Made by a program: the position numbers and the translations under genes. Of a stretch of 25,540 nt of DNA, positions 7,909 through 15,259 are shown one piece after another. Source of the stretch: CAZTLI01 sp964614375 (GTDB lineage Bacteria; Chloroflexota; Anaerolineae; Aggregatilineales; Phototrophicaceae); assembly GCA_964614375.1 (NCBI GenBank), contig CAZTLI010000016.1:1-25540 (forward strand), given 5' to 3'. The first letter of the stretch is position 1, and every line of letters starts with the position of its first letter. The notes below the pieces were generated by a model. The model saw nothing but the letters and a program-made list of their open reading frames with translations. It ran no database searches and was not told the origin of the DNA.

Positions 7909-8918
7909 CCTGTCATCGCTCTCACTGCCGGAATGACCTTCTCACCGAGTAGGGTGATGCCGCGTGCCGGGTCAGTTAAGCCATGTGGTGTACCAAACTC
8001 GACCCGACTCGCGCCCGCTGCAAATAAGCGTTCACACTGCCCGATGATGTCGGCGGCATTCCCCGCGAAAGCGAATTTATCCAGCAGGTCATCCGAAATT
8101 AACTTCGCGCCATCGGCAAAAGTCTGCTGATTGGCGTGCTGCTGCAATCGGGCAATCAGGTCGGGGGCAATCTCAACGGTCGGGTCAAGCGGAATCACCA
8201 CCGGCAGATACAACACCGCTGCCCGTCGTGCCATCATCCGCGCCTGTTCCCGGTCATCATCAATCACACTCACCGCACCAACCACCACGCCCACGCTGCC
8301 CGCTGCCCGTCCAGCTTTGCGTTCACCGTCAGCTATATACGCCTGAATCACGGGTATCACATCAGGATTGGCGCTGCCGCCGATTTTGACTTCATCCGCC
8401 AGTTCGCCCGCCACCGCACACAACTTCGGCCCCCATGTCCCAATCATCACGGGAATCGGCTTTTCAGGCAGGGGATACGTCGCCCGAACATGCTCCGCGA
8501 TGGGATAGATTTCGCCGTCATAGCCGCCGGGCTGTCCCGACAGCATATAACGCGCCACTTCGATACATTCACGAATTGCCTGAACAGGCCGTTTCACTTC
8601 GGTCACGCCATGCTCCGCCAACCACGCCCCGCGCACAATGCCCAGATAGACCCCACCAGAAGCCACACCCGCCAATAACGCCGTGTTTGCCGCCATGTCG
8701 ATGGGGTGCATCCGTGACGGTGATACCCCCGCCGCACCCAGCCGCGCCGTTTGAATGTGTGGCGCCATCAACAGCAGCGGGCCATAACTGGGATGAAAGG
8801 GCGCATCACAATACACACTCACCGCGTCAAAATCATATTGATTGACGTATCTTGCGAGGGCGATATAGTCTGCGGGAGATTTATTGGTCTGAAAGGCGAT
8901 GCTGATTTCACGCGGCAT
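7905..8918 (-). CDS. LLM class F420/FMN-dependent oxidoreductase
   Basis: A 337-residue protein of the luciferase-like monooxygenase superfamily. It begins EISIAFQTNKSPADYIALAR and continues with the ALLLMAPHIQTARLGAAGVSPSRMHP pattern. This and PVMIGTWGPKLCAVAGELADEVKIGG are characteristic of F420-dependent enzymes such as methylenetetrahydromethanopterin reductase (Mer) and F420-dependent dehydrogenases. The single TIM-barrel length is normal. The real substrate and whether it uses F420 or FMN cannot be told from sequence; F420 use would fit Chloroflexota. The stop codons of this gene and the P460 gene overlap by 4 bases on opposite strands. Confidence 0.88.
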   Translation of the reverse strand: MPREISIAFQTNKSPADYIALARYVNQYDFDAVSVYCDAPFHPSYGPLLLMAPHIQTARLGAAGVSPSRMHPIDMAANTALLAGVASGGVYLGIVRGAWLAEHGVTEVKRPVQAIRECIEVARYMLSGQPGGYDGEIYPIAEHVRATYPLPEKPIPVMIGTWGPKLCAVAGELADEVKIGGSANPDVIPVIQAYIADGERKAGRAAGSVGVVVGAVSVIDDDREQARMMARRAAVLYLPVVIPLDPTVEIAPDLIARLQQHANQQTFADGAKLISDDLLDKFAFAGNAADIIGQCERLFAAGASRVEFGTPHGLTDPARGITLLGEKVIPAVRAMTG

Positions 8919-9152
8919 GGGGATTCCTTATGATAGGGAGGGTTAGACCTGCAAGCAGTCTTTCGCCTTCATTATAGCGCGCGACTATCACACCGATGAC
9001 TTTTATTACAGAATCCCAATTCTTTGGCATATGCGGTTATAACATTGATAGAAAATTAAAAAAGTACATGACGGATTGATAAAGTTGATTTAACATTAAT
9101 CTGAGGAGAATCTGTTTACCACAATAAATACATTTGGACGCGATGTTTGCCT

Positions 9153-10355
9153 ATGTCTAACCAACCCAACCCACAATCAAACCCCAGACCTTCAAAAGCA
9201 ACGGTCACTTGCAAGGAGTGCCAGCATGTCAATCCAGACGATGCGCTTTTCTGTGAGCAGTGCCATACGATATTGACTGCTAAAACATCCGTCCAGACCA
9301 TCGAGACGCCAATAGTCCAGGCCGACGCCGGATTGTTTGATGGGATAGATGACAACGCGACAATCGAAACGGTTGATAAAGAAGGAGCCAGCGCATCTGC
9401 TGTCGAGTATGACCGTGTTTGCCCGGATTGCGGGCATCATAATCAGGCTGGCGTGGTGTTGTGTGATGATTGTGGCAAGAAACTTGTGCGTAGCACCGCG
9501 CCGGAAGGGTCGTCGGCAGGGCGTGATAAGGCCGACGCGCATTCACCCGCAACCAACGAACCCGCTAAATCTGAAGCAATCAAAGCTGAAGACCTGTTTA
9601 AAAGCACGGTGCTCGATGAGAACGAGGTCAGAGAACATATCGCCAGCGCCCTCGATGCCCATCAGGCCAAACTGCAAGAAGGGATGAAACCGCCATCGGG
9701 TGTCCTGCGGGCATTAGAAGCCGCGCGACGGGCAATCAAACAGGCCGATAGTGCCATCACAGGCATAGATGAAAATGCTGCACAAGAAGCGATTCACTCG
9801 GCGGATAGTGCCGCGCAGCAAGAATCGCACAAACCCGACGGCGGCGCACGCAATAAAGCGGTGGATCCGCCCTTGCGCGCTTTAGCCGATGCCAATGGAC
9901 GCCTGCCCACCTATACCTTCCGCTTTGAGTCGGATATGGTGCTGCGTCTGGAATTCGCCAAAAGTGGCAAATCCATGGATTTACACATGGAGGCGGGCAA
10001 GAAGTATATCATCGGGCGCAGCGACCCCACGCAAGACCATAAACCCGATATTGATATTACTGCAATTTATGGCGATGCCCGCGGCGTCAGTCGTTCTCAT
10101 GCCCAATTGATGTTGACGGGTAATCGTATCGAAATAACCGATCTGAACAGCACCAACGGCACATTCCTGAATGGGTTACGCTTCAACAAAAACGAAATTC
10201 ACGAAATCCGCAGTGGCGACAGCATCAATCTGGCACACGTCGGCTTGCATGTGTATTTCCACGTTGAACCCGAAGAACTGGTCGATCAATCAGCGCCGAC
10301 GGGGGCACTCAATTCCATCCACAAGATGCCAACAGCGCCCCTCACCTCGCAATGA
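9153..10355 (+). CDS. Double zinc-ribbon and FHA domain protein
   Basis: A 400-residue soluble protein. Two CxxC-x10-CxxC zinc ribbons sit at the N-terminus (Cys20, 23, 34, 37 and Cys90, 93, 104, 107). A long Ala/Glu/Lys-rich, probably helical or disordered linker runs to about 240. A forkhead-associated domain follows at about 284-371, with the phosphothreonine-binding features GRS, VSRSHA and LNSTNGTFLNG. FHA domains read phosphothreonine marks left by Hanks-type Ser/Thr kinases, but no kinase gene lies in this window. The frame also has a TTG at 9147. ATG 9153 is preferred, but neither has a good ribosome-binding site; an AGGAG at 9104-9108 has no start codon at proper distance. About 230 bases of AT-rich DNA precede the gene. 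Confidence 0.9.
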   Translation: MSNQPNPQSNPRPSKATVTCKECQHVNPDDALFCEQCHTILTAKTSVQTIETPIVQADAGLFDGIDDNATIETVDKEGASASAVEYDRVCPDCGHHNQAGVVLCDDCGKKLVRSTAPEGSSAGRDKADAHSPATNEPAKSEAIKAEDLFKSTVLDENEVREHIASALDAHQAKLQEGMKPPSGVLRALEAARRAIKQADSAITGIDENAAQEAIHSADSAAQQESHKPDGGARNKAVDPPLRALADANGRLPTYTFRFESDMVLRLEFAKSGKSMDLHMEAGKKYIIGRSDPTQDHKPDIDITAIYGDARGVSRSHAQLMLTGNRIEITDLNSTNGTFLNGLRFNKNEIHEIRSGDSINLAHVGLHVYFHVEPEELVDQSAPTGALNSIHKMPTAPLTSQ

Positions 10356-10361
10356 CACCTA

Positions 10362-10392
10362 CAGGGCGGACGCATCGTTCGCCCTGATTGTT
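10362..10392 (+). terminator. Strong hairpin terminator between convergent genes
   Basis: CAGGGCG (10362-10368) pairs with CGCCCTG (10380-10386). The inner bases GACG/CGTT extend this to an 11-bp stem (one G-T pair) with a CAT loop. A weakly T-rich ATTGTTTC follows. It sits 7 bases after the FHA gene stop, ahead of the convergent ddaH stop. Confidence 0.6.
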
Positions 10393-10397
10393 TCTCA

Positions 10398-11174
10398 TCA
10401 ATAGCGCAGCGATAAACACGTCAGACTGCCATCCATCTTCTGAAATTCGTCCATTTCCAGCGGGATGATGTGTGTATAGTGTCGCTCTGCTTCCTGCAAA
10501 ATCGTTGGAAATCCCGCAGCGACCAGCAAAGTAGCATTAACAGGCAGTGTATTGGCGGCATAGCCCTCTGCCAGCGGCAATTCAACCACTTCCGCAAAAT
10601 CGAGCGCATAGTCCATCTGCATCGCGGGATTATAAACCAGCACGTTCGGCGCAAGTTCAGTCAGCCCGGTCTTGAGATGCACGACACCCCAAAACGGCAC
10701 ACAATCGACCCGCAGCGTCGAATCAACCGTATGCAACGCCTGTCTCAACTGCTGCGCGGCGGCGGCATTGGTGCGCGTCCCGATTCCAATCAACACCCGA
10801 TCCGCACAAAACAACACATCGCCCCCATCCAATACAGCATCATCACCCTGAATGTGAATCTGCCGCAAATGACGCAGCTTTTCGGCGATGGCGACGGGTT
10901 CTCCGGCTCGTTCGGGCGCGCCGGGACGGGTAATAAAGGCCATATCGTGATAAATAATGGCGGCATCTTCCACATAATGCCCATCGGGGAAATGTTCATC
11001 AGCCGGCAGCACATCGACCTGTAAACCGCATTGCCGCAGCGCATCCAGATAGCTGTGATACTGCTGTATTGTGTGCTGTATATCCGGTGTGCCAAGCTGT
11101 TGTGTTGTCAATCCCTCAGCGATAGTGCTGGCGGGCATCCGTGCCAGCGCATGGGTGAAAGGGGGTAGTGTCAT
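10398..11174 (-). CDS. ddaH: Dimethylargininase (N(G),N(G)-dimethylarginine dimethylaminohydrolase)
   Basis: A 258-residue member of the guanidino-group-modifying superfamily. DDAH converts dimethylarginine to citrulline and dimethylamine by a Cys-His-acid mechanism. The key elements are present: HYVEDAAIIYHDMAFITRPG (66-85), the DGGDVL strand (116-121), His166 in GVVHLKTGLTEL, and the nucleophile Cys253 six residues from the C-terminus (DGSLTCLSLRY). Position and spacing match bacterial DDAH, which is about 254 residues long. An arginine deiminase would be much longer (about 400), so that alternative is unlikely. The gene is alone, without other arginine-pathway genes nearby. The exact acidic triad residue is not assigned. 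Confidence 0.9.
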   Translation of the reverse strand: MTLPPFTHALARMPASTIAEGLTTQQLGTPDIQHTIQQYHSYLDALRQCGLQVDVLPADEHFPDGHYVEDAAIIYHDMAFITRPGAPERAGEPVAIAEKLRHLRQIHIQGDDAVLDGGDVLFCADRVLIGIGTRTNAAAAQQLRQALHTVDSTLRVDCVPFWGVVHLKTGLTELAPNVLVYNPAMQMDYALDFAEVVELPLAEGYAANTLPVNATLLVAAGFPTILQEAERHYTHIIPLEMDEFQKMDGSLTCLSLRY

Positions 11175-11305
11175 TACAGATTCCTCGAAAATTACATTTA
11201 CAATTAGGGATGATGATTAACGTCACTATCCGCTTTTCGACAGTTATGTTCCAATGAGTTCAAACTGCGATTTTGCAGTGCGTTAGGTGAACAAAGGTTA
11301 CCACA

Positions 11306-11968
11306 ATGTCTAGCGAAAATCGTATGGTGCGTACTATTGCGGGTATCTGTATTATTGCATTTGGGGCGATGACATTAATCACCAATACATGGCAGTCAGA
11401 CATCGTCGCATGGCTTTGGATAGGGCTGCTGGTCATCACGGCAGTGACGTTTGGCTGGCTGCATTTACGCGAAGAACACGTCTGGGCGATGATATTCAGT
11501 TACATTGCCGCAGCCTTGGGGCTGCTGCTCTTCCTCATCGAAGTGAACATTCTGGTTGGGTCGTGGGTGGCGGCGTATGTCTTGCTGGCGATTGGCCTGC
11601 CGTTTGTCTATGGCTGGCTGCGTGATCGCAAGCAGTGGGGCTTACTCGTACCAGCGTATGTCATGGCGGCTGTCGCGCTGATGCTGGTCTTGCTCGAAGT
11701 GTTCGACATGACGGGTATGTTGGTGCCCGCCTATGTCATGTTTGTGATTGGCTTACCCTTTGTTGTCGGGGCATTCACCACGCATAATCGCTGGCTGCTG
11801 CTCCCGGCAGGCGTGATGCTGTTCATTGGCGCGATGTTTGTATTCACCTCAGTCGAAACAGCAGGCGACATACTGCCCATCGTGATTGCCATCATCTTCA
11901 TCATCGCCGGTGCGTTGATGCTGCTGCCAGAACGTCATCCAGAACAGGAAGCCAAACTGAGACACTAA
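11306..11968 (+). CDS. Eight-helix membrane protein of four tandem two-helix units, function unknown
   Basis: A 220-residue, almost entirely hydrophobic protein not recognised as a named family. Eight helices are visible. Its sequence falls into four repeating units of about 50 residues, each a helical hairpin: about 10-59, 60-110, 111-162 and 163-207. Units 2 and 3 are clearest, sharing W/P..YV.A......L.EV then AYV...IGLPFV.G. Units 2 to 4 each begin at a Trp (60, 111, 163). The C-terminus is short, polar and charged. AAAGG precedes the ATG by 8 bases. A strong terminator follows, so it is monocistronic. No transporter signature or catalytic motif was seen. Confidence 0.85.
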   Translation: MSSENRMVRTIAGICIIAFGAMTLITNTWQSDIVAWLWIGLLVITAVTFGWLHLREEHVWAMIFSYIAAALGLLLFLIEVNILVGSWVAAYVLLAIGLPFVYGWLRDRKQWGLLVPAYVMAAVALMLVLLEVFDMTGMLVPAYVMFVIGLPFVVGAFTTHNRWLLLPAGVMLFIGAMFVFTSVETAGDILPIVIAIIFIIAGALMLLPERHPEQEAKLRH

Positions 11969-12012
11969 ACATAGAACGGATTCACACTTCGCAAATCCAT
12001 AGCCAAACCAGC

Positions 12013-12043
12013 CTCCCCCTGCCAGCATGACAGGGGGAGTTTT
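12013..12043 (+). terminator. Rho-independent terminator after the four-unit membrane protein
   Basis: CTCCCCCTG (12013-12021) and CAGGGGGAG (12031-12039) form a perfect 9-bp GC-rich stem with a 9-base loop, followed by TTTT. It lies between two convergent genes; the T run is on the + side. Confidence 0.75.
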
Positions 12044-12054
12044 ATCGTCTAATT

Positions 12055-14903
12055 TCAACGTACCTGCACCCAACTGCCGGTATTGCTGCTCCAGTAATAC
12101 ACAGCCCGACCATCCGGCAGACTCAGATAAAAGTTGCCGATGATTTGCCCGCCGCCATCCCGAACATCCACACGCTGGCGTTGGGCGGTATAACTCTGTT
12201 CAGCACCAGATGCCCAACCCAACCGTTCACGTACCAGCGCATTATCCACCCAGATACGCCCAAAACCACGCACCGGTAGCAACAATCCGGCGGGTGGATT
12301 ATCGCTGTAGGTGATGTCTTCACCACCCCAGGTATCGGTAAAGCGACTGAAACGTCCGTCATTATAATAGACGATGATTTCATCGCGGTCTTGCATCCAC
12401 ACCATGAATCCGCCTTGAAATTGCTGGTAAGCCGCGGCGGTTTCGACCAGTGGCCCGGCACAATCACTGCCCTGTCGTGACGGGTCACTCACGAAGAATG
12501 GGTATTGGCAGGTGAGGTTCACCGTCACCGTGCGCGTGGCAATCTGCGTGTTATTGGTGAAGGCAAACAACCGGAATTCAACGGGTGTGGTGACATGCGC
12601 CATCGTCACCGTCCGCTGCCCCCTTGCCGCACCACCGGTCATAAGCGACACAAACTGGTTCGCGCCGGGCGGGTTATAGGAGATGTTCACCGTCGTCGCT
12701 CCCGGCACGTTCCAGCGAACCGTAACTTCGCTGTTGGTCTGTGCTGGATTAGGGGCTACGTCAAATGTCACATCCGCCGACCCGCCACCCGCCACAATAT
12801 CCACATCGGCATATTGCAGGGCAGTGAAGCCATAAGCATCCTCCGCCGCCACGAGGAAGCGAATAGTNNNNNNNNNNNNNNNNNNNNNNNNNNNNNNNNN
12901 NNNNNNNNNNNNNNNNNNNNNNNNNNNNNNNNNNNNNNNNNNNNNNNNNNNNNNNNNNNNNNNNNNNATTGCAGGGCAGTGAAGCCATAAGCATCCTCCG
13001 CCGCCACGAGGAAGCGAATAGTACGTCCTACAACAGCATTCGCGGGAATCGTGGCGACATACGACCCGTTCAATGGTAAATTTTCCGCATTGGGCAGCAG
13101 CGACAATGTGCCGCGTGATGGGTCAGGTATCCAGCTCAGGCCGATGCGTGTCGCATTTTGTGTCGTCCAGGACACGGTGACTGTACTCCCCGGCGTAGCG
13201 GTATTCGGCGTCACGTTTGCGCTGGTGATACGTCCGGCATTGGATGGACGTTGCACAGTGACGGCGCGCGTTTCGCTGTCTCCAATCTGACTGTTATTCC
13301 GATGAACGGCATTGATAGCGACAAAAATTTCGCCCGATGGACGCATCACATTATTGGCAGGCAGCGATAAAGACCCTGCCAGCGGCATATTGGCATAATC
13401 GGCTGTTCCAAAGGTCACATGGACAGTCGCATTGCCCGTCACCTCCCAGCGAACCGTCACCGTCGCGTCATACGCGGGATTATCGGGCGTAACACTCAGG
13501 CTGGTCACAACCACATCGCCGCTGGATGTCACAGGCGCGATATGATACCCGGACTCGACTGTCCCTCTGAAATAGTCATAAACCCAGCCCTCGCGTCCGT
13601 CTGGTGTGCGAATTTGCCACATCCGATATTCAATCTGGTTATTGCTCACAAACGGCAGACGATAACAAAATGGCCCGCCAATGACGTTAACGGCTGTCCC
13701 AACAGACACTTGATCGACCACCACGGGCGCATTATTGACCAGTGTCATCAAATTGATGGTAGTGCGGCTGTTCTGACCGCGTACCACCCGCGCTTGCGCG
13801 CCAACCGTAATGCCATTGCCCACCATAAATGGCGTAGACAAACATTCCGACGGGTCATAGATAATGATTCCCGTGTTATTCAGCGTGCCAGTCACCGCCA
13901 ATATCAATTGTGCGGATGTATAGGTACTGCCACTGGCGACATCGACAAGCCGCACCTGTATCTGGATAGTCGTGGCCGTGTCATCGGGCAGATAGGGCAC
14001 CACATCACCCGAACCCGTCGATGGCACGATGCTGACATCACGCGGCAGTTCGATATTAACGGCAATACCGTTGGGCAGCACCTGCTCAAATACCAGATTC
14101 GCGTTCGGTGGGCGGTTAAGCACCTCCCAGCGTACTGTCACCCGTTCGATTCGTTGTGACAACCGCTGTCTATCGACTGTCGTTTGTGGTGTGGTGAAGG
14201 CGTTGATTGTTGGACTGGTATTGAGCCGGTCATAGCCAATCACAGGCACAGTCAAAACACGACTCGCGAGTGTGCCGCTGCTGCTCAGGTCAACCACCCG
14301 CAAGCGCAGGGTGATGGAATTGGCATTGTTACCGGGCAAAGTCGGGGCGACATCGCCCGAACCCGACGACGGCACGAGGCTGACCGTGCGCGGCAGTTCG
14401 ACATTCACAACCGTGCCATCGCTCAGAATCTGTTCAAATACCAGATTGCTATTGGTAGGCCGATTCACCACCTGCCATGTCAAGCCAACGCGCGCTGTGC
14501 GACGATTGAGCGCATTCGCTTCCAGACTGCCACCGCTCACACTGTAGGTAAATTGAGTAATCGACGGTTGGACAGGTTGTGGCACACCGCCCCCGTTGTT
14601 CGACTGCCCACCGGATGACGTGCCAATGGTGGTATTTATGCCGCCTGTCGTAGCAGGGTTGGTGGTGTTCGTCGTCTGACTGCTGGTGGGCGGGGTAGTG
14701 CTGTCTGCTGTTGGTGTGACAGCAACTACTTCCTGAGTGGCTTCAATGGTGAGTGTTGGAATGACTGAGATGGTGTTGGGCACGCTCGTTGGTGGAATAA
14801 CGTCCGTTGGCTCAGGTGGTACTGGATTGCTCGTCAACGAACAGGCCGCTGCAAACACGAATACAGTGATGGAAAATAGATACCTTACAATAAACCGTGA
14901 CAT
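12055..14903 (-). CDS. Large secreted lipoprotein with tandem repeat, SH3-like, Ig-like and Chloroflexota-type C-terminal domains (interrupted by N gap)
   Basis: A surface lipoprotein of probably 897 residues once the 155-base gap artefact is removed. The signal peptide ends in the lipobox AAAC with Cys21. A Thr/Pro/Ser-rich linker follows to about 112. Two homologous modules of about 108 residues come next (about 114-223 and 232-339), then an SH3-like region (about 363-455) ending in the GREGWVYDYF pattern. Three Ig-like beta modules span about 464-745, each with 'V.P..A..G..VTV.W' openings. The C-terminal 150 residues carry FQGGFMVWMQDRDEIIVYY and PVRGFGRIWVDNALVRERLGWASG, a module common in Chloroflexota secreted proteins. 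Likely cell-surface or carbohydrate binding (inference). AAGGGGA precedes the ATG. Confidence 0.85.
12813..12867. repeat. 55-bp sequence left of the gap, identical to the right flank
   Basis: Bases 12813-12867 are identical to 12968-13022. The two copies abut the gap on either side, as expected for overlapping contig ends rather than a biological repeat. Confidence 0.95.
12868..12967. other. Assembly gap (100 N)
   Basis: Exactly 100 undetermined bases inside the lipoprotein gene. They are flanked by identical 55-base sequences, so this looks like a default scaffold gap rather than a measured one (see findings). Confidence 0.98.
12968..13022. repeat. 55-bp sequence right of the gap, identical to the left flank
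   Basis: Second copy of the 55-base overlap. Removing this copy plus the 100 N (155 bases) puts both halves of the lipoprotein gene in the same frame. Confidence 0.95.
13887..14564 (-). repeat. Two tandem homologous protein modules in the lipoprotein
   Basis: Module A (residues about 114-223, bases 14235-14564) and module B (about 232-339, bases 13887-14210) share VNRP.N.NLVFEQ.L..G..VN.ELPR and VS.VPS.GSGDV.P.LP, with the same strand pattern at the end. An internal duplication, divergent at DNA level. Confidence 0.85.
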
Positions 14904-15165
14904 ACGCTGACAATCCCCTTTTCTTTCTGATTTCGCGCGAAGCGATACGCGCGTTACTTCTATTGTAATAGCGATTCAGCGGGTTTTTCGGCGCGGTGGG
15001 CAGTCGTCAGGAGGTCGTCAGGTATCGCAGCAGCTAGTTGATGCTTGAGCAACGCGCGTTCGTAACATTGTCACACAGCGCTAACCAGCGCCTATCCAGT
15101 TTTACAGGTTTTCTCACTAAAACGGGTAATTGACTATCGTTTTTGCAAGAAATACGTTAGAATGC

Positions 15166-15194
15166 TTGACATTGACAATATTAAATGCTACCCT
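15166..15194 (+). promoter_or_regulatory. Probable promoter of the ArsR-type regulator
   Basis: TTGACA (15166-15171), 17-base spacer, then TACCCT (15189-15194) preceded by TG at the extended -10 position. A second TTGACA directly follows the first (15172-15177). The -35 is perfect and the -10 weak but extended. Transcription would start near 15201, just before the GGGTAA repeats. Confidence 0.5.
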
Positions 15195-15203
15195 TTAATC
15201 ATG

Positions 15204-15239
15204 TTACCCACATTTCCGGGTAATTGGGTAAGTGGGTAA
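15204..15239. promoter_or_regulatory. GGGTAA repeat cluster, candidate operator
   Basis: TTACCC (15204-15209) and GGGTAA (15218-15223) form an inverted repeat with 8-base spacing. GGGTAA then recurs in direct orientation every 8 bases (15226-15231, 15234-15239). Another CGGGTAATTG copy lies upstream at 15123-15132, repeating the 10-mer at 15217-15226. The position between promoter and start codon of a DNA-binding regulator suggests an autoregulatory operator; this is inference. Confidence 0.45.
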
Positions 15240-15259
15240 ACTGCATACGGAGGCCAATC

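Larger units (their letters stand above)
14904..15259. other. Divergent intergenic region
   Basis: 356 bases between the lipoprotein start (minus) and the ArsR-type regulator start (plus). The right half holds a plausible promoter and GGGTAA repeats, described separately. In the left half I see the lipoprotein ribosome-binding site (AAGGGGA) and a TACAAT -10-like hexamer (minus strand, 14962-14967) without a good -35. No additional gene is supported here. Confidence 0.6.

Noticed and set aside
8136..8678. 180-codon plus-strand open frame opposite the LLM gene
   Set aside because: His/Arg/Pro-rich shadow translation; the minus-strand frame has the clear family motifs.
10470..11024. 184-codon plus-strand open frame opposite ddaH
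   Set aside because: Antisense to a gene with intact catalytic motifs; no ribosome-binding site or motif supports it.
9153..11174. FHA protein and DDAH as parts of one signalling system
   Set aside because: They are convergent, separated by a terminator hairpin, and no kinase or phosphatase gene is present.
12505..12990. Plus-strand open frame running into the N gap
   Set aside because: Antisense shadow of the lipoprotein gene, lengthened artificially by the N run.
12813..13022. 55-bp direct repeat as a target-site duplication or recombination site
   Set aside because: Copies directly abut a 100-N run and removing one restores the reading frame, so contig overlap is the simpler explanation.
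13051..14618. Several plus-strand frames of up to 246 codons opposite the lipoprotein gene
   Set aside because: They lie fully antisense to a coding frame with clear signal peptide and domain repeats, and their translations are low-complexity and without recognisable motifs.
15003..15022. GTCGTCAGG direct repeat upstream of the ArsR-type gene
   Set aside because: Only two 9-base copies, no link to promoter elements; could be chance.
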